In this document: piece after piece, positions 53,990 through 63,298 of the stretch
Position numbering within the stretch: position 1 is the first letter of the stretch
Layout of the letters: the number at the start of each line of letters is the position of its first letter
DNA from: Tipula vernalis
Taxonomy: Eukaryota > Arthropoda > Insecta > Diptera > Tipulidae
Reading direction: 5' to 3'
Assembly: GCA_958295665.1 (NCBI GenBank)
Contig: OY282560.1
Span: forward strand, 29,005,992-29,069,991
Length of the DNA: 64,000 nucleotides
The notes under the pieces: model-generated
What the model saw: only the letters and a program-made list of their open reading frames with translations
Told to the model about the DNA's origin: nothing
The model's database searches: none
Program-made: the position numbers and the translations under genes

Positions 53990-55790
53990 TGTAAGAAACT
54001 TTTTTAGTTATTGTCAAATCTATTAAAATCTAAAATATTTGTGATTTTCGAGCATGAGGTCTATTTTTATGTCATTTTTGACTAAAGTTAACATATTTGT
54101 TATATTTAGATAACTAAGTCCTAGAGAGCTTTGGTAGCTTTTATACTAGTAACTTTCTTCGTGTAAGAGCATCAGTTTTGGGTATTGTTAGATGAAAGTC
54201 TAGCCTATTTATAATATTTACAATACATAACTAAGAACTAGAAAACTTTCATTTGATCGAGCTTTTTTACTAGTAAATTATCTAACTAATTAAATCCCGA
54301 ATTCGACTTTGTTGTTGCCAAAACAATTAAATTTGAAATACTTTCGGTTTTTGGAGCTTGAGCCCTATTCTTATGCCATTTTTGATGAAAGTTTAGCATA
54401 TTTGTTATATTTAGATAATTAAATCCTAAAAAGCTTTCATTAGTTGGAGCTTTTATACTATTAAATTTCTTGGTGCCTCCTCTTTAGTTTTGTGTACTGT
54501 TGGACGAAATGCTAGCAGATTTGTAATATTTACATAAATAAGAACTAGAAAGCTTATACTTGATCGAGCTTTTATACTAGTAAATTGTCTAATTACAAAA
54601 ATTCTGAATTAGGCATTTTTTTTGTTATTGTCAAATCTATTAAATTTGAAATGCTTTCGGATTTGGGGCCTGAGCTTTCATATGCCAGTTTTCATGAAAG
54701 TTTAGCGTATTTGTTATATTTAGATAATTAAATCCTAAAAGCTTTCATTCGTTGGAGCTTTTCTACTAATAAATTTCGTGATACCTCCGCTTCAGTTTTG
54801 TGTACTGTTAGGAGAACGGCTATCAGATCTATAATATTTACACAAATAACAACTAGAAAGCTTATATTTGATCGAGCTTTTACATTATTAAATTATCTAA
54901 TTACAAAAATTTTGAATTAGGCGTTTTTGTTGTTGTTGTCAAATCTATTAAAATTTGAAATACTTGTGGTTTTCGAGCTTGAGCTTTATTTGAATGACAT
55001 TTTTGATGAAAGTTTAACGTATTTGTTTTTTTTGGATAATTAAGTCCGGGAAAGCTTTCATTAATTTGAGCTTTTCCACTGGTAAGTTTCTTTGTGTCTC
55101 CGCTTTAGTTTTGTATAGGTACTGTTAGCTGAAAGTTTAGCAGATTTGTTATATTTACATAATTAAGTCCTAGAAAGCTTTTATAGCTTTTATACTAGTA
55201 AATTTCTTCTTAGTTTTGTGTATGTTAGGTGAAAGTTTAGCATATTTAAATTATTTACATAACTAACAACTAGAAAGCTTCCATTTGATCGAGCTTTTAT
55301 ACTAGTAAACTATCTAACTAATAAAATTCTGAATTCGACTTTGTTGGTTCAAGCTTTTCCACTAGTAAATTTCTTGGTGCCTCCGCTTTAGCTTTGTGTA
55401 CTGTTAGGTGAAAGTTTAGTATATTTATGTAGTATTTACATAACTGAGAACTTAAAAACCTTATATTAGATCGCGCTTTTATACTAGTAAATAACCTAAC
55501 TAATAAAATCCTGAATTCGACTTTGTTGTTGTCAAAACTATTAAATTTGAAGTATTTACGGTTTTGGAGCCTGAGCTTTATTTTTATGCCATTTTTGTTT
55601 AAAATTTAGCGTATTTGTTACATCTACATAATTAAGTACGGGAAAGCTTTCGTTAGTTTGTGATTTTCTTCCAGTAAATTTCTTACTGTCTGTGCTTTGG
55701 TTTTGGCTAAAGTCTAGCCTATTTGTAATATTTACATTAATAAGACTTCTAAAGTTCGAGCTTTTATACTATAATAAATTATTTATAAAG
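53990..55790. repeat. Old, diverged dimeric tandem repeat (period about 308 bp)
   Basis: A motif close to GAGCTTTTATACTAGTAAAT recurs at about 54,136; 54,261; 54,449; 54,568; 54,757; 54,876; 55,070; 55,186; 55,293; 55,353; 55,475; 55,662 and 55,760. Spacings alternate near 120 and 190 bp in the left part, giving a ~308-bp unit of two related halves. Each half carries a GAAAGTTTAGCATATTTGT-like stretch, and one half begins with GTCAAATCTATTAAA (54,013; 54,630; 54,938). The right part is disturbed by deletions. Copies differ at many positions, so the repeat is far older than the main satellite. Confidence 0.85.
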
Positions 55791-57880
55791 CATTAAACTG
55801 CATACTGTGTCAACATAATTTTAGTTGCAAATACAAAAAAAAACACAATTTATTTTCGAAAACATGTCTCCCATTCTCAAGTGGATTGAAACTAATTTGA
55901 TAATTTTTAGGCTTTTCATTTCCTGGTACAATAAACCCTGTAGAAATAATAACAAAATTATTTTGCTAAAAATACATTTTCTGTAGAAAAAAATTCTTAA
56001 AATAAATTCATAAAATCATAATTAATTAAATCAAATAATATTTTTAATTAGATTTCGTCAGAATTAAAATTAACATTATGTATGTATCACAGATAAATTG
56101 AGAAAATGGCAACCATCATGTACATACCCTAATAATAAGATGCAAATTTTTTTTTTCAGTTTTGTCTGTCTTTGTGTTTTGAATATGAATCTGCGCCTGT
56201 ATTGATTTTTGGTATGGTCCTTTGAGGATAATTTTTGTTTAAACTAAAAATAAACATTATCCCATTCGAATTAGATTCGGAAAATTGTAAAGCAAAAAAA
56301 AAAAATTTTTTTGTTGGCAACGACTTTCGAACACATAAATTTTCATTTTCTCCTTTTGTTTTTGTTTTGTGTCTCTCGATGATGGTGTTTTGTGTACGGT
56401 TGTAACCAAATCTCCTAAATTCTAATAATATTTGTACAAAATCGTATATATTCAAGTCTGACAAACAATTCATTAGAGAGATTTTTTTGTGGTGTATGTT
56501 TGCAAACAACTTTATATAACGGGAGCTTTTGGTCTATTTGCATTTTATTTTTAATGACCAAATTTATAAATGCCAGACATAATGTACATACAATTGGGAA
56601 TGTATAAAGAAATACGTTTAGAATACGATTAGTATTTATTCTTCATTTCGATAAATAACAATAATTATTTGTCTTAAATTAGGATAACAAAAAATGGAAG
56701 TTTTCTACGAACAAATGAATAAAATATGTACTAAATGCCTTCAAGTTATAAAAATTAACTTTAAGTGTTGTTGTTGGGCAGAGTAGTTATTTTGCTATAT
56801 ATATAGCATAGTACTTTATTATTCTATTCAGTTTGTTATCTTAAGATTTTCTTCATCTATTTCTTTTCGTTATTTTAATTTTAAGAAATCTCCCTTCACA
56901 TCCTTCCAGTCCGGAAAATACGGAAAAACAAGAAAACTTTTTATTGGAATGTGTTATATATAGACCATTGGCCCTTTTTTTCCCCCGACTTACATACAAC
57001 TATGTTTTTGGGTTTTTGATCGTTGTTATTGTTGTTGCGCTATATAGACGTATAACATCCAAGCGCAACATCTAGATCTAGATTTTCATTGTTAGATACG
57101 GAATAATGTAATTTAAAATATGAAAAAAGGTCAAAACCATTTTTTTTTAGCTTCTGTATATTGTAATGAAATGAGTTCGAGATAAATATCTACTGGGTTT
57201 TAACGGAGCACATTTTAGATATACATACATATGTAGAGAGAGTAGACGACAAACTGACGTTGATTATCAAACGAAACCCAAAATCCAACTTTTTCATAAA
57301 TTTAGGTATTGTAACCGTTTTGTTCGAATTTAGCCTGAAGTTGCAATATCAAATCAGTAAATTTAAATTGCCAAATTAAACACTAGGCCATTGGTTGTTC
57401 TATCGTTGCGGCATTCAGGCTAGAAATTGTTTCAATGAGTTTTACCATTCGACTTAAAAAATTTGATTTTCGCATTCGTTATAATTTTATTACATATTAT
57501 ATTGAAGCCATACTATTCTAAATATTATTTTATCAAACATTACCTTACGAACTAAGTATAGGCTTCAGTTTGAACGGTTTTAAAGTGCCGATTTTGGAAT
57601 GTTTTAGCTTTGTTTTGTTCGAATTTTTGAACTTGAATTTTTCATTTCAGTCTTCTAAATGCAATACTGAAGTTCTAAAAATTTTTTATGTGCCTCATGC
57701 TCTGATAAAATGATTTAATTGTGGGTTTTCCAAGTCCAATAACTTAACAGTTATTTCTGCTCTAATTTGAACTCTGGTAGTACGAGTAGGGTCGATTTGT
57801 TTTGTAACGCGTTCCCCAGTTCATTTTGGTTTTTAAAAATTTCTATCGACGATTCACGTTGTACCATTTAGAACGTTAAA
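55790..57880. other. AT-rich intergenic DNA, no gene seen
   Basis: No recognisable coding sequence or RNA gene is visible. Small symmetric elements are present: GCTATATATATAGC (56,794-56,807), the inverted pair TGTTGCGCT/AGCGCAACA (57,033-57,041 and 57,062-57,070) and TCTAGATCTAGA (57,071-57,082). A 117-codon minus-strand frame at 56,156-56,509 resembles nothing I know and contains low-complexity runs. The last ~150 bp may be upstream remains of the non-LTR element that follows. Confidence 0.5.
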
Positions 57881-58600
57881 TCGAAATCTTCTGGTTGGGA
57901 TAATATCAGCTTAAAATTCGTTAAACGAGTTTTTTCTTTCGTCTGAAAACACTTGTCACATATTTTCAATTTCTTTCAGAATTATCGACCAATTAGTATT
58001 TTAAGTTATCTCTCTAAAGTCTTATCTAAATAGCAATAGTTTAGTTAGTTTCGTTCAATCGGTGATTAGAAAATTTCTTAGCACTTCTGCTGCATTATTA
58101 AACAAATCGAAAGAAATGAGTTCTTTAACTAGATGAGATTATTCTAAAGGCCTTTGATTCTTTAAATCACAAATTAATTTTAATAAACTCTCAGCCGAGT
58201 TTAAATTTTCGATTTCCGTTGTGAAATTGATTTTCAACTATCTTTCTGATGGTCGTTCCCCCCCCCCCCCGGCAGTTTTTTCGGCAATTTTTTGTCTGAT
58301 TTCCTTCCTGTAATATCCGGCGTTCTTCAGAGTTTAGTGCTGCCTCGTCACATTAAAATATAGAATCATCTATTCATCTTCATTCATTTTATATTTTCGC
58401 TGATGCTGTTCGAATTTATAGAAACATTCGGTTAGATCAGGTTAGGAATATATAATCTTGTGTTACAGCATATTTACAATTTTTAATTTATTTGAAGTTA
58501 ATATTTTCTGAAAGAGAATTTAATCCCGTTTCGAACTGGTAAGCCTATGAATTTGAAAAAATCAATCTTCTCATCAGGCCATACCTATAGCGAATTATAC
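57880..58600 (+). pseudogene. Decayed non-LTR (jockey/CR1-like) reverse transcriptase
   Basis: Reading several frames on the + strand gives the ordered blocks of a non-LTR retrotransposon RT. KSSGWDNIS at 57,884 corresponds to the usual KSSGxDxI. FQNYRPISILSYLSKVL at 57,974 corresponds to NYRPISxLxxxSKxxE. KAFDSLNHKLIL at 58,147 corresponds to FSKAFDxVxHxxL. A block like NYLSDR follows near 58,235, then SGVLQSLVL (usual SGVPQGSVL) near 58,315, and FADAVRIYR at 58,396 in place of the YADD catalytic box. Further remnants reach about 58,590. Frameshifts, stop codons (for example TAG at 58,031) and the loss of the second catalytic aspartate show it is dead. A C13 tract lies at 58,258-58,270. No endonuclease domain or poly-A tail is recognisable. 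Family-level placement is inference. Confidence 0.8.
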
Positions 58601-58689
58601 CAAAACAGCCAAATTCCATTACACATTTTCTTCGAAACATTCACACAACTCTATTCCTGAATCCTGTGTAAGCAAATTTTAAGAATTAC

Positions 58690-59640
58690 AAACATTTTAT
58701 TTTAAAATGACTTAATTCGTCAATTCGTGTAATTTGTGCAAAAAGCTTCCAAAAAATTGTAAACATTATAAGTAGATCCAACTTTGATCTAACTTGGCAC
58801 AAAATCTCCAATTTGAAAATTTTTTCAAATTTTAATAAATTTGACAGTAACAACATTTCATTCAGGATTTTGACAACAATCACATTTTATATTATAGTAT
58901 TTTAAAATACGCTGTAAAACGCATACTCGTATTTAAACAAATGGGCGAATCAGAAATCGAATTATTGGAGTGTCACGTGAGATAATTTAATCATTTTTAG
59001 CTTGCCCTTAACTGAAAAGTTTACCAAGCTCCGGAAAACACGTAAATATTATAAATAGCCCCAAGAGTGAAACACAACCACCAATTTCATAGATAATTCA
59101 AATTTTAATAAATTTGACAACAACAACATTTCATACTTAAATTGTTACTTGAAATAATTTAGTTGTTGTTTATTTTCAACTTGTCCTAAACTTTAAAAGC
59201 TCATAAAGTTGCGTAATAAGACACAAGAATAAAGCAGAAGCTCCAATATCAAAGAAAGTTCACATAATAACATCATTTTGTACTGGATTATTTAACATTT
59301 TGGTGTAAAATGAATATTTAAACAAATGCTTGAATCAACCGATTTACTTAAAGCGTTACTTGATATAATTTAATCAGTATTTCAGCTTGTTCGAAACTTT
59401 AAAAGCTTAGAAAGCTCCAAGAAAACATGTAAATAGTATAAATCGATCCCACTTTGATCTAACATTGTACAAGAATGAAGGACAATCTCTAATTTTCTCA
59501 AGTATTTGAAATTTCAAAAATTTAACAACAACAACGTTTCATTCAGGATTTTGACAACTAGAACATTTTGGATTGGATTATTTTCAAATTTGGTGTAAAA
59601 TGTTAATTTCAACAAATCGTCAATTGACGATTAGAAAACT
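58690..59640. repeat. Second old tandem repeat (unit about 280 bp, about 3-4 diverged copies)
   Basis: Related stretches recur: GTAAACATTATAAGTAGATC (58,759), GTAAATATTATAAATAGCCC (59,042) and GTAAATAGTATAAATCGATC (59,429). Each is preceded by AAGCTTCC/AAGCTCC-like sequence and followed by TTTGACARYAACAACATTTCAT-like sequence. Other shared blocks are TTGGTGTAAAATG and GATAATTTAATCA. A shortened copy near 59,195-59,340 explains the uneven spacing. Sequence differs from the 54-kb repeat and from the main satellite. Confidence 0.75.
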
Positions 59641-59700
59641 GCAAAATGCGATACTTAACGGAAATAATGTAAACCCTATGCTCTCCGTTAAATGACATTT

Positions 59701-59724
59701 CTCTCCATATAAACATATGGAGAG
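59701..59724. repeat. Perfect 10-bp inverted repeat with 4-nt loop
   Basis: CTCTCCATAT, loop AAAC, ATATGGAGAG. The stem is perfect. It sits in otherwise unremarkable DNA between the old tandem repeat and the Helitron remnant. I see no transposon TIR partner for it. Confidence 0.7.
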
Positions 59725-60084
59725 TGAAACTATCGATGTGATTGGTTTCTATGCTGCATTATCTGTATATCCTTTTTGTGTTGCGATACAGATGGCAGTC
59801 ATGATTGAAGCTTGCTTGTTTATTTTATACAGTACATACATGTGAAATTTTTTTTTTTTGGTACAATGCATAAAAAGGTTAGTTCTAATTTGTCTTGAGT
59901 AAAGTCATATTTGACACCTAATAGCAATTAGCAACTAGCCCACTTAAAATTATCTTAATTAAAATATAATTATTAAATTTTGTTTGTGCAAATACAATAA
60001 TTATTGTTGTTTATTATATGGAGAAAAATGTATTGTCTGGTGCAACCATAAACGGGAAATTAATATTATTCGGAATGTTGATGG
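59725..60084. other. AT-rich DNA, no gene seen
   Basis: No coding similarity is visible on either strand up to the Helitron remnant. The last ~80 bp may hold further decayed Helitron helicase sequence (a block resembling the IPRI region), but I could not assign it securely. Confidence 0.4.
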
Positions 60085-60445
60085 TGTTACCTGTTTTTTG
60101 GAATCAAATTGCGAATTAACATCACAGTTGAGTGAGTATGCAAAAACTCATTTGGATAATTTCTCACAATTTCTCATCATTTGGATCTTCAGATATCAGC
60201 TTATCTGAGCTGTAGTACGTATTTAACTCATCAGGGAGTTTATTATTAAGTTCCTTGTTAAATTTCAATGTATCCTTGTTTATATTTTCATTCTGAAGGA
60301 TAATCTCGGGTGGAATCTCAATCAAGCACTCTGGAAGATTTTCTATTTGTGGAAAGATTCCAATGCCAACATCCAGCAACCATTTATTGAAATCATCTTA
60401 TCCTTCACTCCGCATGTTGGTAACCATGCTGTTTTTACTATCTTC
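60085..60445 (-). pseudogene. Helitron Pif1-like helicase remnant
   Basis: On the minus strand this reads as ordered pieces of the C-terminal helicase of a Helitron (rolling-circle transposon). Near 60,440 is a TNMRS block, as in the usual L-T-x-NMR. After a stop codon comes DDFNKWLLDVGIG, the F-x-x-WLL-x-(I/V)G-x-G motif. An IPPEI block (usual I-x-IP) follows, then KFNKELNNKLP, and YYSSDKLISEDPNDE, which matches the Y-x-S-x-D region. In another frame come YPNEFLH and VMLIRNLIPKN, the latter matching the usual VMLLRNL. Family members have extra sequence between IPPEI and KFNKE (including the RAIL-x-P motif) and between EFLH and VMLIRN (the S-G-x-P-P-H motif). Both are missing here, so the copy has internal deletions as well as stops and frameshifts. 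No Rep/HUH domain is in the window. Confidence 0.85.
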
Positions 60446-60509
60446 ATGAAAATTGTTGATTCAAATTTTAACTTTCAAGCGCCCAGTAAAACTTAATCTG
60501 TTTAGGCGA

Positions 60510-60585
60510 TTTTGTCACTAGACAGGTGTTTGGTGTTATTTCGGGCGTTGTTCGATATGACACCAAACACCATCTAGTGACAAAA
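60510..60585. repeat. Long inverted repeat (26-27 bp arms, 23-nt loop)
   Basis: The left arm (60,510-60,536) is TTTTGTCACTAGA, then CA, then GGTGTTTGGTGT. The right arm (60,560-60,585) is its reverse complement except that CA is replaced by a single base. Twenty-five base pairs form with one small internal bulge. The arms contain CTAGT, which also occurs at Helitron 3' ends. The structure lies on the 5' side of the helicase remnant, so it is not that element's 3' terminus. Confidence 0.85.
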
Positions 60586-60639
60586 ATCTCTCAATACTTT
60601 TACCCCAACTTAATATTTCGGGATTTTCGTTAAAATGTT

Positions 60640-60980
60640 ATTTGTTTGTTAACGAGACCAAAGTTTTGAAATCCTGTCAAAAATGACCAAAAATTTGGTG
60701 GATCCAAACCACTTTTCTCGAAATTTTGAAAATCCCTGAGTCTAAAAAAGCAAAAAAAACAAAAAAAAAATCCGTCCGTCTGTCTGGATGTCTGGATCTC
60801 TGGATGTCTCGATGTTTGTACCCGAGATGGTATCTCGAGAACGGCTTGCCCTAATTAGATTTTTTTTCGCCAATTTGTTTCTATGGTCAAGGCCGAGATT
60901 TGAAAAGGTTTTGTAACCTGTACGTCAAGAGGATCGGGTACCTTCCATACGAATTGACCCAAAATACTTGCTTATAGAAA
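60640..60980. repeat. Dispersed-repeat-like sequence with GTCY tract
   Basis: CCGTCCGTCTGTCTGG followed by GATGTCTGGATCTCTGG-type repeats (about 60,771-60,815) and a TATCTCGAGAACGGC stretch resemble the GTCY proto-microsatellite and flanks seen in widespread fly dispersed repeats such as mini-me/DINE-1-like elements. The resemblance is from memory of the pattern and not an alignment. No reading frame of interest is present. Confidence 0.45.
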
Positions 60981-60984
60981 TATT

Positions 60985-61260
60985 TACCAATTTGTTATGT
61001 TTGCTGGTTTGAATATTGAGTTGGGCATTGAGTTTGTGGTTGAGTTGAAGGTTAAGTTAGGGGTCAATTTGCGGATTGAGTTGAAGTTGAGTTGGAGTTG
61101 AGTTGGGATTGAATTATGATATAAAAAGCAGTTGGCCAATGTTTTATTTATGCTGGTTTGAGCATTCAATTGAAGGAGAGCTTGCGTTTGGGTTGAGGGT
61201 TGAGTTGGGGGCCATTTGTGGATTGAATTGGGGTTAAGTTGGGGCTTGTCGAGCAGTTGA
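60985..61260. repeat. Duplicated ~150-bp unit rich in TTGAG
   Basis: Two related copies start near 60,985 and 61,133. They share CCAATTTGTTATGTTTGCTGG / CCAATGTTTTATTTATGCTGG, then many degenerate TTGAGT(T/A)G words and a GTCAATTTG/GCCATTTGTGGATTGA block. The second copy is more G-rich. It behaves like a small decayed minisatellite. The minus-strand frame here (61 codons) is Asn/Thr-rich low complexity. Confidence 0.7.
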
Positions 61261-61419
61261 GCAATCTATTTAAGTGAATGATTATATGTAAGTAGAGCAT
61301 GTGTGTATGATGTTTAAACAAACCCACAAGCCTTGACTGATTTGTACCAAACTGTACAGAAATATTGTTTAAGACTTAAGAAAGATCACTATTAATATCT
61401 CAAACCTAAAATTGAACCT
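61261..61419. other. Sequence between truncated RT and TTGAG repeat, nothing recognised
   Basis: Where the rest of the reverse transcriptase should continue (minus strand, towards lower coordinates) there is no RT similarity. In particular there is no YxDD box, RNase H or integrase motif down to the TTGAG repeat. Confidence 0.5.
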
Positions 61420-61795
61420 TTAGCAAATTAATAAATCCACACAGATTCTTTTTTCTGACTTTTGCTTTTTGTTCACTAGGACAATTGGAGAACAATAGGG
61501 AGACTCACTTTTTTGAACTATTTTCTTCTCAATTAATTCATCAACCAACACATACGACAATCTTCTGAGATTAGTATGAAAATATTCCTCCTTGCACAAC
61601 ACAATCTTCATTTCAAATTTTACACTAGGCTCAACTGGTTTCTCACAATTGAAATAACAATCATCGAAAATATTAATTAACTTCAATTTTGATTCAAAGT
61701 CCAACTCCGAGTTAATGTTTAAATTCTGGTCCTTAACAATTTCATCATTGACCCCAATATTTAAAATTTCATTTTCAAAACTGTCAATGTGAAAA
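61420..61795 (-). pseudogene. Ty3/Gypsy-type reverse transcriptase, N-terminal part only
   Basis: The minus-strand frame contains the linker after protease and the first RT block. NLRRLSYVLVDELIEKKIV is followed by SESPYCSPIVLVNKK and KRICVD, equivalent to the conserved (S-x-S-PYASPVVLV-x-KK-x-G, R-x-CVDYR) start of the RT fingers. It then ends at a stop at 61,420 just after CVD. The palm, with its catalytic YxDD, RNase H and integrase are absent. It is out of frame with the protease immediately upstream, so one frameshift separates them. The closest lineage by eye is mdg3/micropia-like, held with low certainty. A broken, 3'-truncated copy. Confidence 0.85.
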
Positions 61796-62075
61796 AATCC
61801 CTCCCAACTATCAAATCATCCGACACTGTCGTATTCGGTACCACATGCAATTTAAAATAATACAAATTATCATCAAAAATAATATTCAATTCAACGGTAT
61901 CAATAATTCTAAGTCTACTCCTGTTGATGCCCGAATACCCACAACAGTTACCAACAACATCATCAATATAACCAAGTGGAACACAATTTTCCTTAATTAA
62001 ACTAATTGGGCTACCGGTATCAACAACCGCAGACTTTTTGACACAATTTGATAATCTTCTGCTCGGAATTTGATT
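61761..62075 (-). pseudogene. Retropepsin (aspartic protease) of the same retroelement
   Basis: The catalytic triad motif VVDTGSPISLI (Asp codon at 62,019-62,021) and, about 65 residues later, DLIVGRDFF near the C-terminus are the two hallmarks of a retroviral-type aspartic protease. The domain length (about 90 residues from DTGS region to end) is normal. In these elements it cuts the Gag-Pol polyprotein during particle maturation. It lies directly after the zinc knuckles in a +1-shifted frame and before the RT fragment in another frame. Active-site residues look intact but the polyprotein around it is broken. Confidence 0.88.
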
Positions 62076-62079
62076 TCTT

Positions 62080-62217
62080 CTTAGACGTACACTCATTTGC
62101 CTTATGCCCCATTTGATCACATATCACAGAAGCTCCGAACAATCGTTTTGGTTTAGTGCAATGTTTTGAAAAATGAGCAAACTCACCGCAATTGTAACAT
62201 CGAATGAACCCATCCTA
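62080..62217 (-). pseudogene. Nucleocapsid zinc-knuckle region of Gag
   Basis: The first knuckle (62,158-62,199) is CYNCGEFAHFSKHC, a perfect C-x2-C-x4-H-x4-C. The second, ending at 62,089, is SVICDQMGHKANEC, where the first cysteine position is serine, so only three of four zinc ligands remain. This module packages element RNA. In frame upstream are stops at 62,266-62,268 (TAA) and 62,215-62,217 (TAG), so it cannot be translated as one product with the Gag core in this copy. Confidence 0.85.
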
Positions 62218-62265
62218 TGTTCTGTTATTTGTGCTCATAATTTTTGGAGGTGACTTTTGCGTTGA

Positions 62266-62996
62266 TTAATGTTGATTCAAGCCTCTTTCCCTATCCGTGA
62301 TATTTTGAAATGCATTCAATAAATGCATCCTTGCTTGGCTTTGTAAGCGAGAATTTGCCATTCCATCAATCAAATAGTCAACAACTTCGTCAACAAATAT
62401 TCCGATCGCATTCGCCATGATGATTTTATCCTGATAATAGGAGTAGTGCAAATTTCCTACGCTGTTCAATTTTATTTGGTCGCGTGTCATATAATTTTAT
62501 CAATTCGCACAGCAATTCCTCTAATTCTAATTCTATATGTTCAGGTTTAGAATGGAACCACTCTTCAGCTTTACCTTTCAATTTTTGTATAACCTCAAAC
62601 TTCATTTCTTCCATATCCACGTTATAGTGACGGACAATCAATTCAATTTTACCGATGAAATTTCGAAAATTATCTCCCGATCCACAAAAAGTGCTTAATA
62701 ATTTTGAATAATCCAATTTTTTATTCACAATCTTTTGATTTATGTCTTTTGGCTGTTCCGTATTTCGAATCACCATTTCCTTTCAAGTTTTTCTCAATTT
62801 CGTTCAACTGCTCCGACAAATCTCTCAACATATCTTTCAATTGCGCGCTCTCCGAACTGTCATCTTTATAAATCACCTCAGTCAATCTGCTTTGCAAATT
62901 TGCCTTGTTTCCCGTACTGTCCATATTGCTTTCTTCCAGTTTTTCTTTTAACTGGTCCACTTTCATTATCAATATATCTTCAACTGATAAACTCAT
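62266..62996 (-). pseudogene. gag: Gag (capsid) gene with SAP-like N-terminus, frameshifted
   Basis: The start is taken at ATG 62,994-62,996. Residues from about 62,981 to 62,871 fit a SAP domain (two helices around DQLKEKLEE, then STGNKANLQSRL). A coiled-coil-like stretch follows (DMLRDLSEQLNEIEKNL). After a frameshift near 62,750 comes the Retrotrans_gag core, with FRNFIGKIE, LKGKAEEWF and ELIKLYDTRPNKIEQRRKF (62,426-62,700). After a second frameshift near 62,450 the rest of the core reads YYQDKIIMANAIG and VDYLIDGM with LQSQARM, which is typical of Ty3/Gypsy Gag. The pieces are collinear and only the frame is broken. SAP modules in Gag are known from some arthropod retroelements, and the function here (nucleic-acid binding) is inferred. 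Confidence 0.85.
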
Positions 62997-63008
62997 TTTT
63001 CGAATCAA

Positions 63009-63298
63009 CTCACATATATAATTACGTGCATGGCATGTAAGACTTAATAAAAAAAAACATTTATTTATTCAACTTTTAACATTTATTTAATCTACATGTC
63101 ACTTTTACGGAGTTAAAATTACAACTGTCTTAATTATTAATTATATTTTCTTAATTCTAATCTAAAATTATTAAAAATGCTACGTGTGCGTCTTATGCTT
63201 ATCCGCTGGCTCGGGTTTCGCGTATCTTATGATGTTTTCTTTAATTGCATTCTCCAAGTGTGGGAAATTCAATTAAGCATTTTCTTTATGTTCGTCTT
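63009..63298 (-). other. LTR- or leader-like segment between env remnant and gag
   Basis: This ~290-bp non-coding stretch on the minus strand ends one coding block (env) and precedes another (gag). It contains polyadenylation-type signals on the minus strand: overlapping AATAAATAAA at 63,060-63,069 and AATAAA at 63,082-63,087, followed by a T8 run. That is what the R/U5 part of an LTR or a 3' UTR would hold. I cannot define TG...CA ends or a convincing tRNA primer-binding site before the gag ATG, so calling it an LTR is tentative. Confidence 0.4.
63060..63087 (-). terminator. Cluster of AATAAA polyadenylation signals (minus strand)
   Basis: Three AATAAA hexamers in 28 bp on the minus strand lie about 210 bp downstream of the end of the env frame. 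In this AT-rich sequence some could be chance, but clustering after a retroelement 3' gene is typical of an LTR or 3' UTR. Confidence 0.45.

Noticed and set aside
56156..56509. 117-codon minus-strand frame as a gene
   Set aside because: It resembles no family I know, contains A/T-driven low-complexity runs and lies in AT-rich DNA. It is most likely chance.
59984..60208. 74-codon plus-strand frame
   Set aside because: It is antisense to the Helitron helicase remnant, which explains the region better.
60984..61169. 61-codon minus-strand frame with Asn/Thr-rich sequence
   Set aside because: It is a translation of the TTGAG-rich duplicated repeat and not a gene.
61420..62996. Intact, active LTR retrotransposon
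   Set aside because: There are at least four frame changes, in-frame stops before the zinc knuckles and a missing RT palm, RNase H and integrase.
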